NCBI GenBank assembly: GCA_002717185.1
Contig: PBDC01000019.1
Coordinates: forward strand, 17,702-81,701
DNA length: 64,000 nucleotides
Source: Rhodospirillaceae bacterium
Lineage (GTDB): Bacteria; Pseudomonadota; Alphaproteobacteria; UBA8366; GCA-2717185
Direction: 5' to 3'
This document shows positions 1-9,355 of the stretch, piece by piece. The number at the start of each line of letters is the position of its first letter. Positions within the stretch are counted from its first letter, which is position 1. The notes beneath the pieces were generated by a model. The model was given only the letters and a program-made list of their open reading frames with translations, had not been told where the DNA came from and did no database searches. Both the position numbers and the translations under genes were made by a program.

Positions 1-163
1 TTCGTAGACCCTTGGCGCAGCGGACGAGCCCGCCGTGTTGCGAAATCGTTACGACCTTGCCGCTACCCCGCTCATTGGCGGCCATGGTGAAAACTTCCCA
101 AGGCCCAATCGCGTCGAGTTCCTCGAGATTTTCGAACAACAGTACTCCGGTGGTGTAAGTCAT
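1..163 (-). CDS. DJ-1/PfpI family protein, N-terminal part (runs off the left edge)
   Basis: Only the first 54 residues are inside the window. They begin MTYTTGVLLFENLEELDAIG and continue with PWEVF, the first beta-strand and 'D..GPWEVF' segment typical of DJ-1/PfpI (class I glutamine-amidotransferase-like) proteins such as isonitrile hydratases and ThiJ-like proteins. The ATG at 163-161 is preceded on its strand by GAGGAA about five bases upstream, a good ribosome binding site. The nucleophile-elbow Cys and the rest of the fold lie outside, so the activity cannot be judged. It is divergent from the FAD oxidoreductase that follows; the 302 bases between them would hold both promoters. Confidence 0.75.
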   Translation of the reverse strand, partial: MTYTTGVLLFENLEELDAIGPWEVFTMAANERGSGKVVTISQHGGLVRCAKGLR

Positions 164-465
164 TGGTTCCTCGTTTTACTAGGTGTTAATCCGCGGCCAA
201 TCCTCAAATGCGTCGGTTATAATTTTGTGGAGTGATGCGGTTCGATGCGTCTTAGCGTGATACTTTATAGAAGAGCGTTTCTGGGCTCCAAATCCTTGTT
301 GTCTAGGAACAGCCCTATGAAATGAATTTGGCCTCAATGACGAAGTGCGAAGTTTTAAGCTAACAATATGCCGCCAGCATATCTTTTGAGACGTTCTATA
401 GTCTTGCGTGCTCTCAACATTCCCGCATTATGTGACATAAGAAACACAACTTCGAGGATCCGGAC
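164..465. promoter_or_regulatory. Divergent intergenic region
   Basis: These 302 bases separate two divergently read genes. No coding frame with recognisable content was found on either strand. Promoters for both genes are expected here, but no -35/-10 pair stands out clearly enough to place. Confidence 0.3.
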
Positions 466-1758
466 TTGAGTGGCGTTCCAAAACAAACTGAAGTTGTTGT
501 CATTGGCGCCGGCATCGCCGGTACGATGACTGCCTACCAGCTCGCCAAGCGGGGTGTGCCGACAGTGTTGTGCGAGAAAGGTAGGGTGGCCGGTGAGCAG
601 TCCTCGCGAAATTGGGGTTGGGTCCGCAAACAGGGTCGCGATTATCGTGAGATACCCGCCATCATTGAGTCACTTCGCATCTGGGAAGGGCTTGAGAAAG
701 AGATAGAAACAGATGTCGGTTGGCATCAAGCAGGTACTCTTTACATTGCAAAATCTGACGATGATCTCGCCTACTACGAAGAATGGCTTGGTCACGCGCA
801 AGAATATCAGCTTGATAGTCGTATGCTATCGCCAGATGAGGTCGATCAATTGACCGGTAGTGAGGGACGTAAATGGAAGGGCGGTCTCTTCACACCATCT
901 GACGGACGCGCCGAGCCAGCTAAGGCGGCGCCAGCCGTGGCCAAGGCTTTCGAGAAGCTTGGTGGTACGGTATTGACGGAATGTGCGGTACGGACGGTCG
1001 AGAGCGTGACCGGGAAAGTGTCTGGTGTTGTGACGGAGAAGGGAGCGATCGGTTGCCAGGCCGTAGTGTGCGCCGCCGGTGCATGGTCGAGCTTTTTTTC
1101 AGGCAATCTGGGCCATGAATTTCCACAGTTAAAAGTGAAAGCATCTGTGCTGCGCACGAAGCCGGCTCCGCTGATTTCGCAAAGCAGCATTGGATCCCCT
1201 GGCGCGTCGTTGCGGAGACGGCAGGATGGTGGCTACACGATAGCGCGGTCGGGCAGCAGTTATTTCCAAATTACGCCGGACGCTTTTAAATATTTCCGTG
1301 AATTTTTGCCGGCCCTTCAGACCTCTATGAAGCCTCGCCTGCGGATCGGTGGCGATTTCATTAAGGAATTGATGCGCCCGCGGAAATGGTCGGGCGACGA
1401 CGTCACGGAATTCGAAAAGACACGCGTGCTGAACCCTGTCCCCGATGCGGGAACTCTGCGTGAAGTGTTAACAACGGCGCAAAATAACTTTCCCCAGCTT
1501 GGTTCGTTGGAAGTCGCTGAGAGCTGGGCCGGCATGATTGAAGTAACGCCAGACGCGATACCGGTCTGGAGTGGTGTCGATGATTTGGAGGGTTACTATA
1601 TTGCCACTGGATTTTCCGGACATGGCTTTGGTATGGGCGCGGCCACAGGGTTGATAATGTCGGAACTCGTGACGGGCGGAAAATCGCGTCTTGATTTGGA
1701 ACCGTTTCGTCTTTCCCGCTTCACCGATGGTTCGAAGCTGGAACTAAATGCTCGCTAA
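466..1758 (+). CDS. FAD-dependent amine/amino-acid oxidoreductase (DAO family)
   Basis: A 430-residue flavoprotein of the DadA/glycine oxidase/sarcosine oxidase type, expected to oxidise a secondary amine or D-amino acid. The dinucleotide-binding GAGIAG is at residues 14-19, with the ribose-binding Glu near residue 37, followed by the SSRNWGWVRKQGRD segment seen in DAO-family oxidases. Near residues 385-410 is the second FAD contact, GYYIATGFSGHGFGMG. The start is a TTG at 466 with GAGGA about seven bases upstream; no better ATG exists. It is cytoplasmic with no signal peptide. Its stop overlaps the stop of the convergent hydrolase gene by four bases. The substrate is unknown. Confidence 0.85.
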   Translation: MSGVPKQTEVVVIGAGIAGTMTAYQLAKRGVPTVLCEKGRVAGEQSSRNWGWVRKQGRDYREIPAIIESLRIWEGLEKEIETDVGWHQAGTLYIAKSDDDLAYYEEWLGHAQEYQLDSRMLSPDEVDQLTGSEGRKWKGGLFTPSDGRAEPAKAAPAVAKAFEKLGGTVLTECAVRTVESVTGKVSGVVTEKGAIGCQAVVCAAGAWSSFFSGNLGHEFPQLKVKASVLRTKPAPLISQSSIGSPGASLRRRQDGGYTIARSGSSYFQITPDAFKYFREFLPALQTSMKPRLRIGGDFIKELMRPRKWSGDDVTEFEKTRVLNPVPDAGTLREVLTTAQNNFPQLGSLEVAESWAGMIEVTPDAIPVWSGVDDLEGYYIATGFSGHGFGMGAATGLIMSELVTGGKSRLDLEPFRLSRFTDGSKLELNAR

Positions 1759-2705
1759 GTAAGCTTTTCGTTTAGCCAATCGATTACCGCTTTGAACTCA
1801 GCACGTCCGCCAGGGCCGAGGGCGCGGGCACGTAGGAAGCCATGGATCATTAGTTTAGCGCATCGATAGGTTACATCATTGCCGTCAGCGCGTAATTTGT
1901 CGGCGTAAATTGTTCCGTCATCACGGATCGGATCATGTTGTGCGGTATGCACCCAAGCTGGGGGCAGCCCGGTATGGTTTTCTGCGATGACAGGTCTAGC
2001 GTAGGGGTTTTCGTGATCTTCCGGTCGGGTCATGTACATATCACGGTACTTTTCAGTCGCTGCTTTCGTTAAGCCAGGAGCGTTAGCATTTTCTTCATAA
2101 GACCCAGACGTTTGATCCAATCCGGTGCCCGGATAAATTAAAGATTGCGCGATAATCTTGGGACCGCTCTCGTCGCGGGCTTTTAAACACGCTGCAGCTG
2201 ACAGATTGCCGCCAGCGCTATCACCACAGACCGCGATGTAATTTGCATTAATCCCAAATTTCAAGGGGTTCTCGGCGACATAACAAATCACACCGTAGAC
2301 ATCGTTGAATGCGGCGGGGAAGGGGTGCTCTGGCGTCAGACGGTAGTCAACGCTGATGACAACTGAGCCGGTTTCTTGTGACAGACCCCAGGCGAAATTA
2401 TCAGAGCTGTCCAGGTCACCCTTCATGAAGCCACCACCATGAGAATAGATAATGCAGGGCGCTGCAGTGGAAGCGGATGCCGGTCGGTAGACACGGACGA
2501 GGACGTAGCCATGACTACAGGCGAGTTTGCGGTCGTCTACTTTCATGTCAGCAGGATTCGGTTCGGACATTGCAGCGCTGTATTTGGTCCAGGCGCGCCT
2601 TTGCTCTTCGATCGTTGTGGCTGGGCCGGCAGCGGTACGCGCATCTATCAGGTGTTTCATGTCCGGATGAAGCTCTTTGCCGTTTTCCATGAACGTGTCG
2701 ATCAT
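1755..2705 (-). CDS. Alpha/beta hydrolase fold-3 (HSL-type esterase)
   Basis: A 316-residue carboxylesterase of the hormone-sensitive-lipase family. The oxyanion motif HGGG is at residues 89-92, the nucleophile elbow GDSAGG has its Ser at about 163, and Asp258 (in HDPIRDD) and His288 (in MIHGF) complete the triad. I chose the ATG at 2705, preceded by a purine-rich stretch, because longer readings run into the divergent gene starting at 2796. The frame is open further upstream and an ATG at 2780 is possible. It is divergent from the luciferase-like gene, about 90 bases apart, and may hydrolyse an ester in the same pathway. The natural substrate is unknown. Confidence 0.85.
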   Translation of the reverse strand: MIDTFMENGKELHPDMKHLIDARTAAGPATTIEEQRRAWTKYSAAMSEPNPADMKVDDRKLACSHGYVLVRVYRPASASTAAPCIIYSHGGGFMKGDLDSSDNFAWGLSQETGSVVISVDYRLTPEHPFPAAFNDVYGVICYVAENPLKFGINANYIAVCGDSAGGNLSAAACLKARDESGPKIIAQSLIYPGTGLDQTSGSYEENANAPGLTKAATEKYRDMYMTRPEDHENPYARPVIAENHTGLPPAWVHTAQHDPIRDDGTIYADKLRADGNDVTYRCAKLMIHGFLRARALGPGGRAEFKAVIDWLNEKLT

Positions 2706-2795
2706 TTTGTCTCGCCCTTTCGCCAGTTTTAAGATACCGCATAGGCATTCTAAGGTTGCCGTTGAGTCTGGCAATATCATGGGGGTAGGGGCCAA

Positions 2796-3845
2796 ATGAA
2801 AGTACGTTTTGGGGTAATGGTTTCGGGCGGAGCACCGTTCCCACACCGTTCTGATCTGGAGAAATTCGCGGAACTTATCCGGATTATTGACGATTGCGGT
2901 GTTGAAATGATTGGAACCTACGACACGACTTTCATAGGTGGCGACGCCTATGTGCGGGCGACTTTAATTGCGCAAACTGCGAAGAATGCCTTGGTAGGGT
3001 TGCACCCTACAAACCCATTGACTCGGGAACCACAGGTTATGGCAGGTTTCCTGGCCTCAATTGATGCGATGACGGAGGGTCGTGCGTTTATGGATATCGC
3101 GAGTGGCGATAGTGCGGTTTACAACATCGGCATGAAGGCAGCGACCCGGGCCCAAATTGAGGATTATGTGACGTGTATTCGTGGTCTGCTGTCTGATGGA
3201 ATTTCATCCTATAGTGGACGTTCGCAACGAGTGCGTTGGCATGAGGAGACAGTGAAAAAGCGCGTCCCTATCACGTTCTGTGCGGAGGGGCCGCGCACGT
3301 TGCATTTAGGTGGCCGTATCTTCGATGGAGTGATTGCTGGTACCGGTGTGTTGCCGGAGGTGATATCTGACACTATTGCTCGGGTCCGTGCAGGAGCATT
3401 ATCAGAAGGGCGAAAGGCCGATGATGTTGATGTCTGGTTTACGACCCGGTCTTCCTTGGACATAGATCGCAAGCGAGCGGTTGAAGCGATTCACGCTTCG
3501 GTCTCTTCGATCCTTAATCACTCCATGTGGTTCGGTCTTGACAACAAAAACGTGCCAAAAAATCTCCGCGACAAGATCCAAAAATATGTGGATGGCTATG
3601 AATTGTACGATCACGTACTTGAGGCTGGCCGCAATCCTAAACGGATGTCCGAGCTGGGCCTTACAGACTACGCTTTGAAACGTTACGCGTTGGCTGGTGA
3701 TGCAGGGGATTGGATTGAGCGTATTAGTGCTTTGGCGGAGGCTGGGGCAGATAAAATATGGTTCAGCACGGAACGCGGTGACCTGGACCGGCAAATCCAC
3801 TATATGCGTGTCTTCGCCGAGCAGATCAGACCGCAGTTCCAATAG
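2796..3845 (+). CDS. LLM class flavin-dependent oxidoreductase (luciferase-like)
   Basis: A 349-residue TIM-barrel protein of the bacterial luciferase-like family, using FMN or F420 to oxidise or reduce an organic substrate. It begins MKVRFGVMVSGG, then has the LTREPQVMAGFLASIDAMTEGR segment (about residues 70-90) and IASGDS, the typical 'G.G.G/SGDS' loop that contacts the flavin phosphate. The purine-rich GGGTAGGGG lies upstream of the ATG. The dienelactone-hydrolase-like gene follows with its start only 21 bases after this stop, so they are probably cotranscribed. Some relatives are F420-dependent mer-type reductases, and cofactor choice cannot be settled from sequence. Confidence 0.8.
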   Translation: MKVRFGVMVSGGAPFPHRSDLEKFAELIRIIDDCGVEMIGTYDTTFIGGDAYVRATLIAQTAKNALVGLHPTNPLTREPQVMAGFLASIDAMTEGRAFMDIASGDSAVYNIGMKAATRAQIEDYVTCIRGLLSDGISSYSGRSQRVRWHEETVKKRVPITFCAEGPRTLHLGGRIFDGVIAGTGVLPEVISDTIARVRAGALSEGRKADDVDVWFTTRSSLDIDRKRAVEAIHASVSSILNHSMWFGLDNKNVPKNLRDKIQKYVDGYELYDHVLEAGRNPKRMSELGLTDYALKRYALAGDAGDWIERISALAEAGADKIWFSTERGDLDRQIHYMRVFAEQIRPQFQ

Positions 3846-3866
3846 GTGCCGGGAAAGGATCCAAAC

Positions 3867-4586
3867 GTGTACGAGAAACAAACCATCGATATTCAAGGCA
3901 GTCCTATGGAAATGCTCTCCTTCTACCCTGAAGGGACAGGGCCATTCCCAGGTGTTGTTGTCGCACAACATTTGCCGATCGCGCACGAAGGTCTCGAGAA
4001 AGATCCCTTTACCATCGATGTTGGGGAGCGTCTGGCCAAAGCCGGATACGCCTCAGTTACACCTTTTGTGTTCCACTGGTGGGACCCCGATGAAGATATC
4101 GCGGTGAAGAGAGAAGAATTCCGAGACGACCGTGCCGTCGCTGATTATGACGCTGCCTTTGATGTTTTGTGCCGCTCTGGGAGGGTCGATGAGAAGCGAA
4201 TTGGGATCATTGGGCATTGTTGGGGCGGTCGGCTGTCCTGGCTGCACGCGTGCCATAACAACCAATATAAGGCCCTCGTCACACTCTATGGCGGACGAAT
4301 CAAGTCGAGCATGGGCGAAGGAGCGATTGCCCCAATCGATCTCTGTGGCAGTATGACTTGCCCGGTGATGGGGATATTTGGAAACGAGGATGCCAACCCT
4401 TCACCGGAAGATGTTGACGTTCTCGATGCGGCGTTGACTAAAGCGGGCGTGGCGCATGAGTTTCACCGCTATGACGGTGCGGGACACGGATTTCAGGATT
4501 TTTGTAATGACGAGCGTTATCGCCAAGGTTCATCGGAGGACGCTTGGGGCAAATTGTTGGCGTTTCTTGATACGTACTTGAAATAG
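3867..4586 (+). CDS. Dienelactone hydrolase family protein
   Basis: A 239-residue alpha/beta hydrolase related to carboxymethylenebutenolidase, which opens dienelactones in chlorocatechol and related ring-cleavage pathways. The Cys nucleophile sits in GHCWGG (Cys118), with Asp175 (in FGNEDAN) and His207 (in GAGHGF) completing the Cys-His-Asp triad. The start is set at the GTG at 3867, preceded by AAAGGA with seven-base spacing; the GTG at 3846 directly after the previous stop is less likely. It probably forms an operon with the upstream luciferase-like gene. It is followed by a strong terminator hairpin. The true substrate may be another lactone or ester. Confidence 0.85.
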   Translation: MYEKQTIDIQGSPMEMLSFYPEGTGPFPGVVVAQHLPIAHEGLEKDPFTIDVGERLAKAGYASVTPFVFHWWDPDEDIAVKREEFRDDRAVADYDAAFDVLCRSGRVDEKRIGIIGHCWGGRLSWLHACHNNQYKALVTLYGGRIKSSMGEGAIAPIDLCGSMTCPVMGIFGNEDANPSPEDVDVLDAALTKAGVAHEFHRYDGAGHGFQDFCNDERYRQGSSEDAWGKLLAFLDTYLK

Positions 4587-4604
4587 CGTTTCAACAAAAA
4601 CATT

Positions 4605-4635
4605 ACGGCGCGGGCCCATTAAGGCTCCGCGCCGT
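4605..4635. terminator. Bidirectional Rho-independent terminator
   Basis: Left arm ACGGCGCGG (4605-4613) pairs perfectly with CCGCGCCGT (4627-4635), and a T-run follows on the plus strand (TTTTTG). An A-run (CAAAAACATT) precedes the hairpin, giving a T-rich tail on the minus strand as well. It lies between the convergent dienelactone hydrolase and amidohydrolase genes and can serve both. Confidence 0.9.
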
Positions 4636-4658
4636 TTTTGTTTGCAAGAGAAGCCAGA

Positions 4659-5879
4659 TTATTCGGCGGCCATAGCCTTCTGCTTCTCTTCCATCGCCTG
4701 ATCCGCCTTGGCGAAATCTTCGTCGGTGAAATTATGCAGATGCGCACCACCCATGAAGATTGCAGCCGCAGTTTCCCTCTTCACGTTGTTTAGTAGGTTG
4801 TTTGCCACGTTCGGGAAATTCGAATCGAAATGGGGATAATCGGTCGAGATGCACATACGATCCGCCCCTATTAGACCCGCAGTGGCTTCAATTTCCGGCT
4901 CGCTGCCTTCCACCGCAGCCCAGCAATTTCGCTGGAAGTATTCCTTAGGCGTCAGGGACAGGTAAGAGGCATGGCTGTCGCGGTATTGGGGATAGTCCCA
5001 TTCAATCCGCGTCAGGATGCCGGGGACCCACGAATTCTGTGCTTCCAGGTAGCCTACACGAAGTTTTGGGTAAAATTCGAAGACGCCGGCGATGAGCATA
5101 GCAATCATGCATTGCTGCATCTCGATCCAATGGCTCGCCACATGGCGATAAAAACGGTTCTCACCATAAAGCGTGTTCATGTAGGAATTTGCCGCGCCCG
5201 TGCCTTCATGGAAGCCCATGCTAACATCGAGATCTTCATGAAGTTGGAAGAGAGGGTTCCAGTAATTCGAATGCCAGAACCGTCCATTGATGACGTTTGG
5301 TCGCACGAACGAACCTGTCGCGCCAAGTTCGGTCACACACCGGACGAGCTCCTGGCAGGCTAGGTTCACATCATGCACCGGCAGCATCGCAGCAAATTTG
5401 AGTTGGTCCGGGCTGTACTGACAGAACTCATACATCCAATTGTTATAGGCTTGTGCCAGGGCCAAGGAGAGTTGAGGGTCCATATTATCCCGCGCCAGAA
5501 GGCTGAGGCCCATAGTCGGAAACAGCACGGCAATGTCGATGCCTTCCAACTCCATTCCCATCACCTGTGCTACGGCGTCGTAGTTACGCTCTAGTGCGAA
5601 ATCGAGACGACCGCTGTCCGCCATGCGTGAACCCGAAAGCGGTTGAGAAGAAATCTCGGCTTTTTCCCGGCCCTTCTTCGGTTTGCGATGCTCCTGTGTC
5701 AAGGCATCGTAGCTCGTCGGTTGCCCATCGATGATGACCATACCACGCTTGTATTGCCCCTTCGCATCCACCGGAAGGGTCACTCGGTCCCTAAACTTCT
5801 TGTCGAGATACCGGTCGAAAAGGTCCACCGGTTCCATGATATGCATGTCGCAATCTACAAAACGCAATCCGTCTTTCAT
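4659..5879 (-). CDS. Amidohydrolase family protein (amidohydrolase 2 type)
   Basis: A 406-residue metal-dependent TIM-barrel hydrolase or decarboxylase of the Amidohydro_2 family (relatives include ACMS decarboxylase and gamma-resorcylate decarboxylase). The N-terminal metal motif appears as D-x-D-M-H at residues 9-13. The family's C-terminal metal-binding Asp is in STDYPHFDS, after an EAQNSWVPG segment containing the usual Glu. The start at 5879 has GGAAGGA about six bases upstream. It is divergent from the quinone-reductase-like gene, 150 bases apart. Typical roles are decarboxylation or hydrolysis of an aromatic acid; the substrate is not identifiable. Confidence 0.8.
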   Translation of the reverse strand: MKDGLRFVDCDMHIMEPVDLFDRYLDKKFRDRVTLPVDAKGQYKRGMVIIDGQPTSYDALTQEHRKPKKGREKAEISSQPLSGSRMADSGRLDFALERNYDAVAQVMGMELEGIDIAVLFPTMGLSLLARDNMDPQLSLALAQAYNNWMYEFCQYSPDQLKFAAMLPVHDVNLACQELVRCVTELGATGSFVRPNVINGRFWHSNYWNPLFQLHEDLDVSMGFHEGTGAANSYMNTLYGENRFYRHVASHWIEMQQCMIAMLIAGVFEFYPKLRVGYLEAQNSWVPGILTRIEWDYPQYRDSHASYLSLTPKEYFQRNCWAAVEGSEPEIEATAGLIGADRMCISTDYPHFDSNFPNVANNLLNNVKRETAAAIFMGGAHLHNFTDEDFAKADQAMEEKQKAMAAE

Positions 5880-6029
5880 CGTTTTTCCTTCCAATAGAGG
5901 AGTAGGCACGTGAGCGTTATTGCAAACGGTAACCTTTACTGGCCCGATTACGCAAATTTCGCTACATCTCATAGATGCGAAAACTTAATCTCTTGGCCGA
6001 ATAAAACCGTTACGAATGGAGTTCGAATA

Positions 6030-7001
6030 GTGCGCGCCGTTGTTTGCAAGGCTTGGGGACCTGTCGAAGGTTTGGTTGTAGAAGATATAGAAGCACCGGT
6101 GCCTGGCCCGGGAGAAATTCTCTTAGACGTAAAGTCGACAGGTGTGAATTTCGCTGATTCGATCTTGGTTGCCGGCAACTATCAGACTAAACCTGAGCTG
6201 CCGTTCAGCCCGGGCCTAGAAGGGGCTGGTATCGTCGCGGCCTGTGGCGACGGTGTCACAAGATTCAAGCCGGGTGATCGTGCAATGGCGTTGCTGGCTT
6301 ATGGCGGTTTTGCGGAACGGGTGGTGACACTTGAGACTGATGCTTTTCCGATGCCGGACAATATGGGTTTCGAAGAAGGGGGCGCCTTTCCCGTTTCCTA
6401 TTTATCCAGCGACGTGGCGATCCGCTGGCAGGCACGATTGGCGACTGGAGAAACGATGCTAGTGCTCGGAGCGGCGGGTGGCGTGGGATTGACCGCTGTC
6501 GAGATAGGTAAGGCGATGGGAGCCCGTGTGATCGCTGGCGCTAGTTCCTCTGAGAAACTTGCCGCTGCGGCCAGCCGGGGTGCAGACGAAGGCATAAATT
6601 ATGCGACGGAAAATCTAAAGGAACGCGTTATGGCGCTCACCGACGGCAAGGGCGTTGATGTGGTATACGACCCGGTCGGCGGTGACTTATTTGATCCCGC
6701 TTTTTCCTCGACCGGTTGGGGCGGCCGCTATTTGGTTATCGGGTTTGCTGGCGGTCTGCAGCGGATCCCAGCAAACCGGATACTGGTAAAGCACCGCGCC
6801 GTGCTGGGTTCGTCTCTGCGGTATTTTCGATGGCATGCGCCGGAGAAGCTTGAGGCATCCGTCGAAGCCTTGATCGGCTGGTACAAGCAAGGGCGTCTCA
6901 AGCCTCTCGTGACGCATATCATGCCGCTAGAAAAAACGGTTGATGCCATCAAGTTACTTACTGACCGTAAGGCGCACGGCAAGATCGTTGTTATGCCTTA
7001 A
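6030..7001 (+). CDS. Quinone oxidoreductase-like MDR enzyme (NADPH:quinone reductase type)
   Basis: A medium-chain reductase without the catalytic zinc ligands, about 323 residues. It begins RAVVCKAWGP, has the substrate-domain GVNFADSI and PFSPGLEGAG segments, and the Rossmann GAAGGVG at about residues 147-153. These belong to the zeta-crystallin/QOR group, which reduces quinones or 2-enones with NADPH. The GTG at 6030 is my preferred start by alignment with the family; the frame stays open back to 5910 but the upstream residues do not resemble the family. It is divergent from the amidohydrolase. Confidence 0.8.
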   Translation: MRAVVCKAWGPVEGLVVEDIEAPVPGPGEILLDVKSTGVNFADSILVAGNYQTKPELPFSPGLEGAGIVAACGDGVTRFKPGDRAMALLAYGGFAERVVTLETDAFPMPDNMGFEEGGAFPVSYLSSDVAIRWQARLATGETMLVLGAAGGVGLTAVEIGKAMGARVIAGASSSEKLAAAASRGADEGINYATENLKERVMALTDGKGVDVVYDPVGGDLFDPAFSSTGWGGRYLVIGFAGGLQRIPANRILVKHRAVLGSSLRYFRWHAPEKLEASVEALIGWYKQGRLKPLVTHIMPLEKTVDAIKLLTDRKAHGKIVVMP

Positions 7002-7737
7002 CGTCGGTGTTTCAGAGATGGCGCGACCCACATTAGACTTGCCTGGAAAGCGATGAATGCTCCCGCTGAATGAAGGCAAAGATTACTCGGTGTTTTCAAA
7101 GTTACAACGAGTACGTTCTTGCGCCGTCATTGGCTGCACCCAGCTGACGGAGAATTAGTCTGCGCCATTGTTGCGTAAAAGGCAGCCACGATTGGCGAGG
7201 TCAAAAATATTTAAAGAAGGTGCGAAAATCGGCAGCAAAAGCAGCGCCGGCCGGATCGAAAAGAAGCCGTTCGGCATGGCGTTGTTAAGGCCGACGAGAA
7301 AGCCTTAATCAGCAAAACCTAAGGCCACTTCGGGTTCTCACTGTCCCTGATGCGGGTACGAAACCGAGGTGACCTTATTTAAGTTGTGAAAAATTTTAAG
7401 GTGCCCCCAAAGTCTGTTCCTCTCAAAGTGGAGCGCGCCTGTATGCAAGTTTTTTTTTAGAATAGTTCAGGCAGCCCTCGAAAATTTGGGTTTTATGGGT
7501 GTGTTTACAGCACCAATTCTGGGGCCTGCGAAGTCGGGCGTTTTGGCCATAAATGGTTGTGCTGTGGCTTGAGAGAAAAGCAACGAAACTCGGACACGTT
7601 GCTTTCAAAATGAAAGACATGGCTTTTAAAAAAATATAATCGACCGTGGGTTTAGTCCTGGCATGCTTAAAAAAACTGCTTCCATCCCAAGAAGGAATTA
7701 CGTGTGTTATCGTTGATCGTAAGTGTGGGAGGAAGGC
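7002..7737. other. Long intergenic stretch without a recognisable gene
   Basis: These 736 bases contain AT-rich runs (a T9 tract near 7450-7459 and A/T runs near 7625-7640 and 7668-7675) and short open frames on both strands. One is a lysine/alanine-rich frame near 7205-7290. None resembles a known protein. The last part presumably holds the promoter of the DUF1028 operon, which has GGGAGGAAGG just before its ATG. Confidence 0.4.
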
Positions 7738-8403
7738 ATGACATTTTCGCTGGTGGGAAAATGCAATAGGACCGGAATGTTCGGTGCGGCAGTAACCACA
7801 TCGAGTATAGGCGTGGGTTGCCGCGTGCCTTGGGCGCGGGCCGGAGTTGGTGCCGTTTGCACCCAGCATCGCACCGACCCACGGCTTGGGCCCCGTGGCC
7901 TCGATTTATTGGAAGCAGGTAAGACGGCAACTGAGACAGTTGCCGAATTGACCGCGGACGACCCGACGATTGGTTGGCGGCAACTTGCAGTGATCGACAA
8001 AGAAGGCGGCACCGCCTGTTTTCATGGTGATCGTATTAAGTCGATACATGCAGGTGCGGAAGGTGATGGTTGCTGTGCGACCGGTAACATAATCCGTAAC
8101 GGACAGATCCCAGCGGCAATGGTCGCGACGTTCGAGGCGAACGCAGCTGAGCCATTGGCGGAACGGTTGATCCTGGCTTTGGAAGCAGGCGAAGAAGCAG
8201 GCGGCGAATTTCGGCTATTGAAGTCGGCCGCTGTTCTGGTCGTTGACGAGCAATCTTTTCCACTTGTGGATCTGCGTGTTGAATTTGACCGTGCACCGCT
8301 TACCGAGTTGCGTTTTCTCTGGGAGATCTACCGCCCGGAGGTGCAGCAGTATGTTCGTCGCACGATGGACCCAGACAGCATTCCCTACCCGGAGTACGAA
8401 TAA
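7738..8403 (+). CDS. DUF1028 domain-containing protein
   Basis: A 221-residue member of the DUF1028 family, whose members are described as Ntn-hydrolase-like and are often found in amino-acid or xenobiotic degradation operons. It starts MTFSLVGKC, then has VGCRVPWARAGVGAVCTQ and the diagnostic GPRGLDLL (about residues 55-62), followed by a GNII segment. The ATG at 7738 with GGGAGGAAGG immediately upstream is clearly the start. It opens an operon with a fumarylacetoacetase-like hydrolase 11 bases downstream. The biochemical role is undefined; association with hydrolytic catabolism is inferred from context. Confidence 0.85.
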   Translation: MTFSLVGKCNRTGMFGAAVTTSSIGVGCRVPWARAGVGAVCTQHRTDPRLGPRGLDLLEAGKTATETVAELTADDPTIGWRQLAVIDKEGGTACFHGDRIKSIHAGAEGDGCCATGNIIRNGQIPAAMVATFEANAAEPLAERLILALEAGEEAGGEFRLLKSAAVLVVDEQSFPLVDLRVEFDRAPLTELRFLWEIYRPEVQQYVRRTMDPDSIPYPEYE

Positions 8404-8414
8404 GGAACAATAAA

Positions 8415-9344
8415 ATGAAGTTATGCTATTTTGATGATTTTAAGCTGGGCGTCGTAAAGGACGACGAGGTCGTCGACGTATCAGATGTCGTGCGGGAAAT
8501 ACCCCACAGCGGGCCGCACGATTTGATCAATGATTTGATCGAAAATTTTGTTGATTACCGTCAAGCGCTGGAAGCGGGAGCAGAAGCTGGTTCGGGCATC
8601 TCGATGTCGAGTGTCCGCATTCGGCCACCTTTGCCCCGGCCGGTCACGATTGACTGTATGGCCGTCAACTATATGGAAGACGGAACGCTCAGCGAGCCGG
8701 CGCCAATCAATGCCTTCCAGAAATCACCGAGTGCCATCATCGGTCCCGGTGATACGATGCTGTTGCCCGACGTGCCCGCTACGATCTTTGAGGGCGAGGC
8801 GGAACTCGCTGTTGTGATCGGAAAGCACGCGTCAAACGTTAAAGCGGCTGATGCGATGGACTATGTGTTCGGTTACATGAACTTCATCGATGGCTCGGCG
8901 CGCGGACTGCCCCCCTCTGGCAATGTGTTCTTCCAAATGAAGTCACGAGACAGCTTCGCGCCGATCGGGCCCTACATTGTCACGGCGGACGAAGTCGAGG
9001 ATCCACAAAATCTCGGCATCACACTATGTGTCAATGGCGAGATGAAGCAGAACTTCAACACTAATGATATGGCTCATGATATCTCGCGCTGTATCGAGTG
9101 GGTCACATCGATCCGCACGCTTGTTCCTGGTGATATTCTGGCGACTGGCACAAACCATCGTGGTCTCAGCAGCTTCATGGACGGCGATGTAATCGAGCTT
9201 GAATGCGAAGGCATGGGCCGGCTCAAGTTCAATGTTCGTGATGATTTGAAGCGTACTTGGGCGCGTACCACGCGGCACGAACACGCAGAACAAGGGCTGG
9301 GGGGCCGTCATACACCGCAGCTCACCGGCAAGTATTCTGAGTAG
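8415..9344 (+). CDS. Fumarylacetoacetate hydrolase (FAH) family protein
   Basis: A 309-residue FAH-fold enzyme, likely hydrolysing or decarboxylating a beta-diketone-type or 2-oxo-acid ring-cleavage product. The C-terminal catalytic domain begins around residue 75. The metal-binding acidic cluster FEGEAELAVVIG is at about 125-136 (Glu128 and Glu130 are the likely ligands), followed by YMNFIDGSARG. The substrate-loop ATGTNHRG is near residue 250. AAGGAA precedes the ATG. It sits between DUF1028 and a small barrel protein in one tight operon. Family members include 2-hydroxyhepta-2,4-diene-1,7-dioate isomerase and acylpyruvase, and the sequence does not distinguish them. Confidence 0.85.
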   Translation: MKLCYFDDFKLGVVKDDEVVDVSDVVREIPHSGPHDLINDLIENFVDYRQALEAGAEAGSGISMSSVRIRPPLPRPVTIDCMAVNYMEDGTLSEPAPINAFQKSPSAIIGPGDTMLLPDVPATIFEGEAELAVVIGKHASNVKAADAMDYVFGYMNFIDGSARGLPPSGNVFFQMKSRDSFAPIGPYIVTADEVEDPQNLGITLCVNGEMKQNFNTNDMAHDISRCIEWVTSIRTLVPGDILATGTNHRGLSSFMDGDVIELECEGMGRLKFNVRDDLKRTWARTTRHEHAEQGLGGRHTPQLTGKYSE

Positions 9345-9355
9345 TTTCTGTTTTC

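Noticed and set aside
7200..7300. A lysine/alanine-rich histone-H1-like frame
   Set aside because: It is short, has no start or ribosome site, and its likeness comes only from composition.
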